Assembly: GCF_001642475.1 (NCBI RefSeq)
Contig: NW_019173933.1
Span: forward strand, 496,001 to 560,000
DNA from: Fonsecaea monophora
Lineage: Eukaryota > Ascomycota > Eurotiomycetes > Chaetothyriales > Herpotrichiellaceae
DNA: 64,000 bases
Direction of reading: 5' to 3'
In this document: piece after piece, positions 21,754 through 30,582 of the stretch
How the letters are laid out: each line of letters begins with the position of its first letter
How positions within the stretch are numbered: position 1 is the stretch's first letter
Translations under genes and position numbers: made by a program
The notes under the pieces: model-generated
Database searches by the model: none
What the model saw: the letters and a program-made list of their open reading frames with translations, nothing else
What the model was told of the DNA's origin: nothing

Positions 21754-22704
21754 TTACCTTGTAATTCCAATGACTCCGTCACCCTCTCGGATATCTACCG
21801 TAGAGTCAATGACATTAGCCGTCTTGAGAACATCTACCACACCTCCCATGACCCCTGCATCTACCCCTCTCGTCCCCTGCACAAATTTCACGTCTTTCAA
21901 CCACTCCCGCCCATCTTCCTCGGAATAGTGGCAACCCGCCTCACCTGTCCCAAGCATTTTGATTCCCGCATCCGGATCCTCATTGAACATCTTGATTCCC
22001 TTGTCCAGAGCTTCGAAGATCTGCTTCAGGGTCTCGTCTGAACGTGGGTCGGGGAATGCGTCAGTCGACGCAGCAATATGCCAGCTGGGCCAGGGCGTGT
22101 AGATCTCCCCAATCTTCTTCAAAGGCGTGTCATCCCCGTGGAAATAGGGTTTCGTAGTGAAATGTTCCCACATAAAGAAGTCGGCCGTGTTGCCTGTCAC
22201 GCCGTCGCGAAGATCCTTGAACGGTCCCAGTGGCACGAGGGTTAGCCCCTCTGATTTTTGATCCTTGGTGTGCTGAAGCCACCCTTCCTGCTGGGCGAGA
22301 ACGAAAGCCATGATGTGACTCCCACTGCCAATCCTACTCACGCCTACTCGTCGATGTTGTCTCAGATCATCCACAGACGAGATATCGTCTCGGTTCCGCC
22401 CGGTGACAATGGCCCATCGAAGTGGAGTAGACACCCATGACCCGACAATGGAATATCCCTTCTCTTGTGGTGATTGGTTCTGGACAGAGGGGTTCAGAAG
22501 CCCAGCGACCCAGCCTTCAGTTAGACCAATTGCGAGGTCGATTTCCTTGGAGCGCAGGGAAGTTATCATGTGGCCGGTCCCCGAAGGGAACGGGACGAGA
22601 TGGACCTGGAGCGAGGAAGGGAAAAGGTTGTTCTTGTTGCTGAAGTGAAGCGGGAGGAGGTAGTGTTCGGGCACGAAGCCAATGCGAATGGCGCGGGTTG
22701 CCAT
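21754..22704 (-). CDS. periplasmic-binding-protein-fold protein (Ca3427/NMT1-like)
   Basis: Single exon, 316 residues. The opening RIGFVPEHYLLPLHFS and the following FPSGTGHMITSLRSKEIDLAIGLTEGW match the type 2 periplasmic-binding-protein fold seen in bacterial nitrate/sulfonate/thiamine-precursor binding proteins. They also match the fungal Ca3427 family described from Candida albicans. Further conserved blocks are VGVSRIGSGSHIMAF and DFFMWEHFTTKPYF. There is no signal peptide and no adjacent ABC permease, so it is probably an intracellular soluble protein. Ligand and role are unknown for the fungal family. A bacterial-type fold in a fungus suggests ancient transfer, but the family is widespread in ascomycetes and the gene does not look foreign here. 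Confidence 0.8.
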   Translation of the reverse strand: MATRAIRIGFVPEHYLLPLHFSNKNNLFPSSLQVHLVPFPSGTGHMITSLRSKEIDLAIGLTEGWVAGLLNPSVQNQSPQEKGYSIVGSWVSTPLRWAIVTGRNRDDISSVDDLRQHRRVGVSRIGSGSHIMAFVLAQQEGWLQHTKDQKSEGLTLVPLGPFKDLRDGVTGNTADFFMWEHFTTKPYFHGDDTPLKKIGEIYTPWPSWHIAASTDAFPDPRSDETLKQIFEALDKGIKMFNEDPDAGIKMLGTGEAGCHYSEEDGREWLKDVKFVQGTRGVDAGVMGGVVDVLKTANVIDSTVDIREGDGVIGITR

Positions 22705-23825
22705 GTTGGCAGAATACGAGAATGAGAGGTCGGGACGCTATCGCACAAGGGTCGTCAACTTCCTGCAGCAAGGATAGATGGAGATGCGGGAGGTTGAAGA
22801 TCTGAACGCAGCCGATGCTTTCACCCCGCGCCCACCCGCATCATTTCACGTCGTCATAGCGACATGGAGCGTACCTGTACCACGCCGCTTTTAACCACCA
22901 CCTACCATCATGATCAATGTACCTCAACTCTTCCTTGTTCGTGTCGTCCCCTCAGTCTATAAACGGCTTTTGTGCTAAGAGCCCAGAAGAAGGTTCATCA
23001 ACAAAACTTATGTCAACCATGATGGGAAGGTCAATAGTGCCAAAAGGGGGTTTGTTTGAGGATAGGGCGGCATCGTCCTCGTCCCAAAGAGGGGGTGAAC
23101 TAGGTGTCGAGATGCATACCGCAAGGTTTTATTGACCCCTCCCCCGCAAAAACATCAAGCATCAAACACGCCCGAGCCATTCGTGCCGTGACACTCGTGG
23201 TCATCTACCAGCCGCAATCTCACCCCTACCTCACTAGTCTAAGGATGTGGCCTCTACTCCCTCGCCCCGGTCCTCGCTCGGTCATTCGTGATGATCTCTC
23301 TGAACCTCCAGTGGGGCGGCTCTCATGCGTCTTCGGAATGAGCTCCGCTGCTGATTTGCGGGGGTTCCGCACTTGTTTTATAAACAGCTCGGAATGGTCA
23401 GCTGCAGCACGAGGAATCTCAGCAACTTGATGTTGGCATCGTGTCGGACTTCTTTAAAAGGGGCATCAGTTCTCGTCGACTGCGTTGGCCGCCTGCTTGG
23501 TCCGTGATCCCTCCATCTTCACTGGTCGGCAAAACGTTTAGCAGCCCTGACAAGGCTTGGGCATTGCGGTGGCCGAATTACCACCGTTACAACTTCAGAG
23601 ACAGGGGGCCGGGAGAGACAACCCATCTCATCCTTCCATCTCACCTCCTCCATCTTGCGTCTCGCTAAAGCAGATCCCAACCCTAGATTCACTAGTGGCC
23701 GCATCAGCCTGACAAACTAGCTCCTGATCAGGACCAGGGAAAACAGGGAAGACGGAGCAATTGTGTCCCCACCGAATTCGTCCCTCGACGACACTCAAGC
23801 ACAAAGCGCAACTGTTGAGGCCAAG
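22705..23825. promoter_or_regulatory. divergent intergenic region, PBP-like / GST zeta
   Basis: About 1.1 kb separates the two outward-pointing genes. No convincing coding frame or RNA was found; both promoters should lie here. Confidence 0.4.
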
Positions 23826-24527
23826 ATGGACGAGAAATCAAGGTACAAGTACACCTTGTACAGTTACTTCCGCAGCTCCTGCTCGGCCCGGGTTCGCATT
23901 GCGGCCAATCTGAAGAACGTTCCACTTGATTACAAATATATCCACTTGGTCAAAGGCGAACAGCATGACAAGAACTACACAGCATTGAACCCAAGTGAGT
24001 CTGTGCCTACTTTGGTCGTGAGCGACCTAGAAACGGGCAACGAAGTCACCAGAATCAGACAGTCGGTTGCCATCCTGGAATTCCTCGAGGAAGTTGAACA
24101 TGCGAATGGGGTGAAGCTGCTACCCGGCCCGGATGATGTTGTGGGAAGAGCCAGGGTGAGAGAGCTGGTGAACGTCGTTGCTTGCGATATTCAACCTGTT
24201 ACGAATTTGCGAGTGTTGAATTTCGTCAAACCCCACAATATCGAGGCCAAGGAATGGCAACAACATTTCATGACCTTAGGATTTCGCGCATACGACGGAC
24301 TGGTCACTGCCTATGGTGGCAAGTATAGTGTCGGTGATACAGTGACCATGGCCGACTGTGCCCTTGCTCCCGCCATAGACGGAGCCCTCAGGTTTGGCGT
24401 GGATGTGCAAGGCCAATTCCCGCACATCTGGAGGATCTGGGAGGAGATCAAGCAGTTGAATGCGTTCAAGAATGGCAGATGGGATAACCAGGAAGATACT
24501 CCGGAGGAGTTGAGGACAAAGGGGTAG
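23826..24527 (+). CDS. maiA: maleylacetoacetate isomerase (zeta-class GST)
   Basis: It isomerises maleylacetoacetate to fumarylacetoacetate with glutathione, in phenylalanine, tyrosine and homogentisate breakdown. Single exon, 233 residues from the ATG at 23826; the frame is open further upstream without an ATG. Residues 10-24 carry the zeta-class active-site block (TLYSYFRSSCSARVR). LNPSESVPTLV gives the cis-Pro glutathione site, RIRQSVAILEFLEE the following Ser, and DIQPVTNLRVL and GDTVTMADCALAPAI the C-terminal zeta signature. The other enzymes of the tyrosine pathway are not next to it here, although in some fungi they form a cluster. It is cytosolic, with no targeting signal. Confidence 0.93.
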   Translation: MDEKSRYKYTLYSYFRSSCSARVRIAANLKNVPLDYKYIHLVKGEQHDKNYTALNPSESVPTLVVSDLETGNEVTRIRQSVAILEFLEEVEHANGVKLLPGPDDVVGRARVRELVNVVACDIQPVTNLRVLNFVKPHNIEAKEWQQHFMTLGFRAYDGLVTAYGGKYSVGDTVTMADCALAPAIDGALRFGVDVQGQFPHIWRIWEEIKQLNAFKNGRWDNQEDTPEELRTKG

Positions 24528-24955
24528 CAGAAGACGTATGCCTTGAACCACTTGGGCGATGCATATGCTAGCGGCCTTGGGGGCAGCTTGAATCCAACAT
24601 CCGATAACAAAGTAAAAGTCTGCACCAGATCCAAAATTGACATTAATGACTGAATTCACTGGACCTAGAGTGCTATCCTCATCCATCTTCCCGTTCGTTG
24701 AGACAGACATCAATGATAAGGAGAATCGTAAAGCCCAAGGCTGAGCGCTGGCCATGACGTGTGCCAATGTTGTAATGCGACAACCGTCAATGGATCCGAA
24801 GCTTCCACGCTGCACGGCCTCTTGCTCTTCTTCTTCCCACCGTTTTGGCCGTTAAATTCTCCTTGTTGTCTCTAACCAGCAAATCTCTAACGGTTTGATC
24901 TTCCTCTTGTAAATAGTCTGCTGCCACGCTACATTTTAACAACCCTTTGTACAAT
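24528..24955. other. intergenic region
   Basis: 3' flank of the isomerase gene and promoter of the next gene. Nothing else was recognised. Confidence 0.4.
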
Positions 24956-25860
24956 ATGGAGACTGCCGAGTTGGGCCTCAATATCTTCCAAGTCATCCAA
25001 AACGAACTTATTCAGCGTGAAGGCAACCGATCTACACTAGGTCTTGGTGTTCGCCTCGCCATACTCGAAGACAGACTCAAGAACCAAGACGCACGGATAA
25101 AGAATGGTTTACTATGGAGACCCTACCACGCAATCTCCCCCATTTCTGCACCTACGCCAGAAGCCAGAGCCGCCGTCGAAGCACAAAGGAAACGTCTCCT
25201 GGAAAGAAAAGGTGCAAAGCCAACAAAGGATGACAAAGACCCGACGATGCACGTCCGAGATGATGAGCTTTGGGCGGTTCATCGTCATTTTCCGCGGACT
25301 GTGCTCGAGTTCAAGGAACTTCAATTCCATCGTAAGTAATCTATCTCATGTCGTGACTAGAGCTTGTTCCCTGATGCGTGGAAACAGCTGACTGGGTACG
25401 AAGCTTACTCGAATTTTATTCCGTCAAGGTCTACCGGCCAGACATGAGGCCGGTGGTTATAGACCCGGCTGACCGCCTGATCGACGTTCAACAAAACCTC
25501 GAGACGTGTCTTGAGGAGTTGGCCATGACCTGGGGGCTCAACTGGTTCCGAATAGGGGGCCTAGCTCTACCTGGTCCAGCTCATCCTTTTCCGAATCCTT
25601 GACCAACTCTGTGCTACAGAAAACATGTGCAGCAGCAGACACGCAAAGCAACAGCATGGCACGAGCCCCGTGTTTTCGTGATGTCTGTACGGGGTCAATG
25701 GAGTGCTCTACAAGGTGTGTTCCTGGTGGAAAGACTATGGAACAGGAAAGGCCTGCTGCTTGGGTTTCGCGCCCACACACGGTCCTGTGCGCCCTACGAG
25801 TATCTGACAATGCAAGAGGAACAACGGATGTATGCACCACCTACACCGAGGCAAGCTTGA
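24956..25860 (+). CDS. unrecognised protein, splice structure partly uncertain
   Basis: I do not recognise a family. Exon 1 (24956-25331) and exon 2 (from 25388) join cleanly with GTAAGT and AACAG ends. They read as a helical, charged protein (METAELGLNIFQVIQNEL..., ERKGAKPTKDD..., DELWAVHRHFPRTVLEFKEL, then HPDWVRSLLEFYSVKVYRPD). Read straight on, exon 2 stops at 25602, giving 196 residues ending in an uninformative Pro-rich tail. A third stretch, up to a stop at 25860, looks like real coding (RVFVMSVRGQWSALQ, LVERLWNRKGLLLGFRA). A second intron between about 25480 and 25650 is therefore likely, but no canonical donor and acceptor pair was clearly best. No signal peptide or membrane segment is visible. 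It could be a lineage-specific gene. Confidence 0.5.
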
Positions 25861-26299
25861 TTCACACAAACGGCCTTTCAAACAGCGCCTCCAGCCTCGA
25901 AGACAAAGCCTAACAAACCTCTATACAAAGACCTCTGTTCTAATTCGAGGAAAGGAAAGTTATTTTAGGGCTGCCGTTCATTGTATAGAAACAATGTTGC
26001 ATTGTGTCAAACAAGAGATCGACACTGTCAATGGGTTTCAATGGAGACGTCGAGATATGTCGGACTACATTAACCCAGTATTGACACACCGTTGCAGAAT
26101 CTCTCTCCATACCGGAAAACTCGACATATCTCGATTGAGGATATTTCGAAACAAGAGTATTTTCAGTATATCTCCGTCCCAAAGTTCAAAACCAAGTTCT
26201 CAGAACACACGGCTCTCCTTACCCGCTTCTCAGACCTCGACTCCCGAACCCACGCATCCCTTTACGTACTTCCAATCAAAGTGTCAACTTGAAACAAAA
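25861..26299. other. 5' flank with open frame upstream of next gene
   Basis: The reading frame of the following gene is open through this whole stretch, without a stop but with several in-frame ATGs. The translation lacks protein character, so I treat it as 5' flank or leader. Confidence 0.4.
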
Positions 26300-27649
26300 A
26301 TGAATCCTGCTGCTGGAGACCAGGCACCTGCGACGCAGGATAACTCTGGTCCTACCCCCCTCGATTATCTCGCCGACGAAGCAACAAGAAGACTCCAGGA
26401 GTTCCATGAACAAGCTAGAGTTCAAAGATCGAATGAGCGGCTAGAGCGAGAACAGCAAGTTGCCGAGTCAGATAGGCGAGAAGTTGTTGAAGAAGTCGCA
26501 GAGAGCAACCCTGAAAATGAGATGTCTGGCCACAGCCCCAGAACACTAGAGGCTGCAGAAATCCTTCTGAGCCTTCGTCACGAGGTACTAGCTCCTCTGC
26601 CATCAACATCAAATCTTCAAGGAGGAGAAACTAACCGAGAAACAGAAATATTTGACCGCGGATCTCTGTATCAGCAACCCCCAGCTCTCTCTACTACTCC
26701 AGTGGATGAAATCCGAGACAGAACCGAGAACGTAGAGAACCAGTCCACAGAAACGCATCTGGTAAGTGAGCAGCAACCCAGGCCTTCTGAAAATGAGAAT
26801 GACGGTCCTCTATCCTCCAATGAGCACGGCGAGGACGCTAATTCCCGGCTGGGTCCAGCAGACGCTCAAGATGAGAGTTTACTGCGATCAGAAGGCGAAG
26901 AAGTTCCTGCAGAGAACCGAGACCGCTTGATACAAAGACGCCTGCAGCTTCTGCTAGAAATCGTGCAAGCCAATGAAGAGCCTGGTCCAATAGAGAGTGA
27001 CAGCACTGGAGAACGCGTGCGACGAGACCTGAACTACATTGCCGATCCAGCTGATTACACCCTGTATCGCACTGCGTCGGGTCAAGAGCGTCGCATCATA
27101 CACCATGAGCCTCGCAATCCACCTTCTTCTCCGCCCAGGGCTGAAACGTACACGAACAAGAGCCAGGCAGAGCTCGACCCCGATTTGCACTACTGGACAA
27201 GTCCCGACGGCTTGAAACATGACATGAAGAAGTACAAACCGGACCCGAATGCAGCTCCCCCAGCCAAAAGAAAGTGGGACGATGTGATTGCCGCCGCTCT
27301 AAAGGAGCAGCAGGAAGCTGCGGAGCCCGGTATGAAGCCGAAGCCCAAGGCCGGGCCAAAAGGCAAAAAGGGCAAAGGTCGGGCAGGTGCGAGTAGCTCG
27401 AGTGCGCCGGCGAAGCGGGCAGGTACTACAAGTACACCAAGAAGTCGTCGAACAGCGAAGCCTCCACCCGTTGCGGGAACTCCGATGCGAGAAACGCGAT
27501 CTGCAGCCAAGAGAAAGAGGGATGAGGCTGATGAGGCGAAAGAAGTTGACAGCGGTGAAGACGGTGCGGCTGCTCCTCCTCCAGCGAAGAAAAAGCGGTT
27601 CATGATCATCCTCAGAATGCCGCCCAATCCCGCAGCCGGTTCTGAGTAA
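26300..27649 (+). CDS. disordered Lys/Pro-rich, probably nuclear protein
   Basis: Single exon, 449 residues from the ATG at 26300, which directly follows an A-rich context (ACAAAAATG). The N-terminal two-thirds is highly charged and probably disordered, with Glu/Arg-rich helices (ATRRLQEFHEQARVQRSNER). A short central patch (YTLYRTASGQERRI and LDPDLHYWTSPDGLKHDMK) looks better conserved. The C-terminus is rich in Lys, Ala and Pro, with several bipartite nuclear-localisation-like runs (KGKKGKGR, PRSRRTAK, AAKRKRDE, PAKKKR). No enzyme motif is present. A chromatin-associated or nuclear scaffold role is a guess from composition only. Confidence 0.65.
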   Translation: MNPAAGDQAPATQDNSGPTPLDYLADEATRRLQEFHEQARVQRSNERLEREQQVAESDRREVVEEVAESNPENEMSGHSPRTLEAAEILLSLRHEVLAPLPSTSNLQGGETNRETEIFDRGSLYQQPPALSTTPVDEIRDRTENVENQSTETHLVSEQQPRPSENENDGPLSSNEHGEDANSRLGPADAQDESLLRSEGEEVPAENRDRLIQRRLQLLLEIVQANEEPGPIESDSTGERVRRDLNYIADPADYTLYRTASGQERRIIHHEPRNPPSSPPRAETYTNKSQAELDPDLHYWTSPDGLKHDMKKYKPDPNAAPPAKRKWDDVIAAALKEQQEAAEPGMKPKPKAGPKGKKGKGRAGASSSSAPAKRAGTTSTPRSRRTAKPPPVAGTPMRETRSAAKRKRDEADEAKEVDSGEDGAAAPPPAKKKRFMIILRMPPNPAAGSE

Positions 27650-28038
27650 AGTTGGTTGGACAGGTAAGAGGTTGCCGAGAAGGAGGTGTGAATGGTACAA
27701 TGTAATTTGAACAGACATAGGGAGTGACAATGACAGGATTAAAGTGAGAGTGGTATAGGTATCTCCGTGACCAAGTACCATACAAGTACACAGTATCTGT
27801 AGTATTACAATAACAGACCAACCGCGTCAAGGTATCTATCTCCTCGAGCATCAGATTTACTCATGAGAAGTAAGACGCACAGGGAAAAATAAAATCGCTT
27901 AGCCTTCAACTACTCGGTGTATTCCTTTTATTCTATTTGTTTGATCCCTTCCGTTCCTTTTATCCAATCTAACTCATTCCATTGTTCATTCCCTCTCGTT
28001 TCCTCATTTCCATTTCACGCACACTGTTCATTTTCTCC
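27650..28038. other. intergenic region between convergent genes
   Basis: Holds the 3' ends of the disordered-protein gene (plus) and the epimerase-like gene (minus). It is AT- and pyrimidine-rich, with no gene recognised. Confidence 0.4.
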
Positions 28039-29845
28039 TCATCCCTCCAGATTCTCGAGAATCAGATCCACCTCGTCGCCCGCCGTGTCGAGGATATGTT
28101 GTGCGGGATACCGCGGTTTCCAGCCGAGTGCTTCCTCGCCGTGGCGGGGGGTGAATGTGCATCTGTGGGCGTGGGCGAAGGAGTCAATGGGTTATCTCTT
28201 GAGGTGAAGGTGATGGTGGAAATATGAGAATGGCGAATCGGGGACAGGAGGATCGTGAAAAGGCAGACAGACCGGGTAGGACAAGGGTGGAGGATGAGAA
28301 GAACCAATCAAAAATCAAAAATCAAACAAAGCCATATCACACCACAGGCAATGACAATAATGATAATGTTGATGATAGGAAAGAAAGAAAGAAAGAAAAA
28401 ACATACCGTCCACCAAGCTGTAATGCCACAAGCTCAGCTGGACACCCCAACGCCTTGCCCATGGCCTCGAGTGTCTGCGGCGTCGCGCGCTCGACCTTTC
28501 CCCCTCCGTCGGCATCGACCACGCTACGCTGGGCCAGCCGCGCCGCCATGGCCGCGTACAGGCTCTCCCATGTCACATGGCCCGACGAGGCGAGGTAGTA
28601 TCCGTTCTTTCCACTTCCGGGACGATTTGTGCCGCCGGCGAGGATCCCGCGGAGGAGGGCGAGGTAGAGCGTCGTGTTGTCGTGGACGTGGCATACAGGC
28701 CAGGCCTGGATTTGAGTCAGTCAGTGTCTAGTTCTCGGGGTCCGGTGCCTGGGGTCTAGGGCCCAATTTCCAGCGTATAGTATAGAGTGTCCGGTAGGGG
28801 CGAGGTGGGAGGGAGGGACATAGGGAGGGATGGAGTGCTTTGGACCTTTTTCTCACTTGGGGACAGGATTTTGGGGTTATTGTTACTTACAGGACTCCCG
28901 TCGTCGACGCTGTACACGCGCCTTAAGGCCCGAGCGGCCTTTACAATGGCTACGGTCTGGATCGAGATGCGGTTCCCGAACCCTTCGCCTCGACCGTCTT
29001 AAGGGTTTAAAGATCCGGTGGTGTTAGTTAACAGACAGCACGGAATAGCTTGCGTAAATTCAGGGGATGGCACAAGGTGCCCCCTTCCGGGCCCTGGGTC
29101 TGTAACTTACACACGATGCACGGCACAAAGATGTAACTGTGCACGCCGAGCGACTCGGCCTGTTCGATGACTGTGTTATTCGTGTTGACGGCCTGAACAC
29201 ATGATTGATTTACGTATCAGTTACTGACATGAACAAATCCAAATAACGCTGAAAACTTAGGGAGTAGGGGTTTACTGACCGACTGTATCAGAGGGATCGG
29301 GGCTTTCTGCGCCTTCTGGATCTCGTATAGGTCTGGGTCTGTGTCGAGTAGTGGGCGATCGGTCGGGGCGCCGGCGTGGCTGGAGAAGATCTTTGCGCCA
29401 CTGGTCTGGTTGTCGGTGTGATCAAAGGTTAGTATCTCGCACAGAATCCAAATCCCTCATCCCCTCCGGAAATAGGATCGTAGAGTGAAAGATACCATAC
29501 ATGCAGAAAATGGACGTCAACCTCCGTCCTACCCTTCACCTCGGCCAGCGCACTGATAAAATACCCCTGCGCCTGGGCCGTCATGGCATCGACGAGGAAA
29601 AACACGATGCTGATCTGGTTGTCGAGCACGGCGTCGCGCACGGCCTTTTCGTCCTTTGTGTCGAAGATGATGGGCTCCGCCTCTGCGCCGTATTCTAGCT
29701 TCACGGCCGACGCTTGCTCGTCGGTCCGGACGAGCGCTAACAAACGTTTGTACGGCGGGAGAGCGGCGCGGGACCATTGCGCGAGGAGACTGCCGCCGAG
29801 GTAGCCTGACGCGCCGGTGATGAGGATTGTGTGCAGATGGGACAT
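28039..29845 (-). CDS. NAD(P)-binding epimerase/dehydratase-like protein
   Basis: Six exons on the minus strand (29845-29501, 29405-29280, 29192-29111, 28997-28891, 28705-28407, 28162-28039) give 360 residues. The start contains the extended SDR Rossmann motif TGASGYLGG. It continues with an NmrA/epimerase-type pattern: LALVRTDEQA, then the acidic segment around FDTKDEKAVRDAV, then FFLVDAMTAQAQG. Later exons add VNTNNTVIEQAESLGVHSY, FVPCIVYGRGEGFGNRIS, WPVCHVHDNTTLYLALL and a C-terminal block ending GWKPRYPAQHILD. The YGRG site and the HVxD block are usual in atypical or extended SDRs that act on nucleotide sugars or reduce small carbonyls. The active-site Tyr/Lys pair is not in the standard YxxxK form, so substrate and activity are open. 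All introns are GT-AG; the one at 28163-28406 holds a GAAA/CTTT repeat. Confidence 0.85.
28378..28400 (+). repeat. GAAA microsatellite in an intron
   Basis: Five or so AAAG/GAAA units lie next to the donor side of intron 5 of the epimerase-like gene; on the coding strand they read as a CTTT tract. Confidence 0.85.
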
Positions 29846-30582
29846 GGTGACGGTGCGGGAAATGGACGCTTTAGGTGTGGATGTAGGTGTCGAGGTCGAT
29901 GTCGAGGTCCAAGGAAGAGTGGGAAGGAAGCAAGGAAAGGGATGTAACTGGCCTTATATATACAACCGCGCACAAATACACAAATACACGTATTTATATT
30001 GAACAGCCCATCAGATTAAAAACCGCACTTGAGATGGCCGGAACGGATGCTTCTCCAACTCGAGGTCGGATGTGGTTCCCTAAGAGGATTGGAGATCCTC
30101 TCCCTCCTCCTCATTGTCATCTCAGGGTATCTAAGACATGAATGTGGGGTTTACAAGGCTCCCATCAAGTGCCACTTGCTCAGGTACAGCAAGTATAAGT
30201 ACAAGTATAAATACAAGTATATGCAGTGCAATGTGATATAATGTAATATCGTGAGGTGCAGAGGAAAGAGGCAAAAAACCCCATGTAGGAAACCCCAGCA
30301 AATCGATCAATTTGTCAGCTGTGGATGCGTAAGCTGAGGACGAGGACGAGGACGAGGATGAGAGTGAGAGTGAGAGTGAGGTTGAGTATAGTGAGAAAGG
30401 AGAAAGCCCCTCTTCAACACACCTCCCCCTGATCTACAGACACTCCGTATCTAGTTGTATACAACAGAAGTGTCCGTCTTCAGCTACGAGGAAGAAAAAA
30501 ACAAGCCGTAAATACCCTCGACGCCAAACCGAGAACAAGAACCCTCTTGAATTCCCCCAAAAGACAACACTGGTGGCACCCT
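29846..30582. other. intergenic region with simple repeats
   Basis: About 740 bases form the promoter of the epimerase-like gene and the 3' flank of the SSP411-like gene, both on the minus strand. It contains AAGTATAA/CAAGTATA units (30190-30220) and a GAGGAC/GAGTGA tract (30335-30385). No gene was seen. Confidence 0.45.
30335..30385 (+). repeat. GAGGAC / GAGTGA hexanucleotide tract
   Basis: A purine-rich tandem tract changes from GAGGAC units to GAGTGA units. It is intergenic and probably length-variable. Confidence 0.85.
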
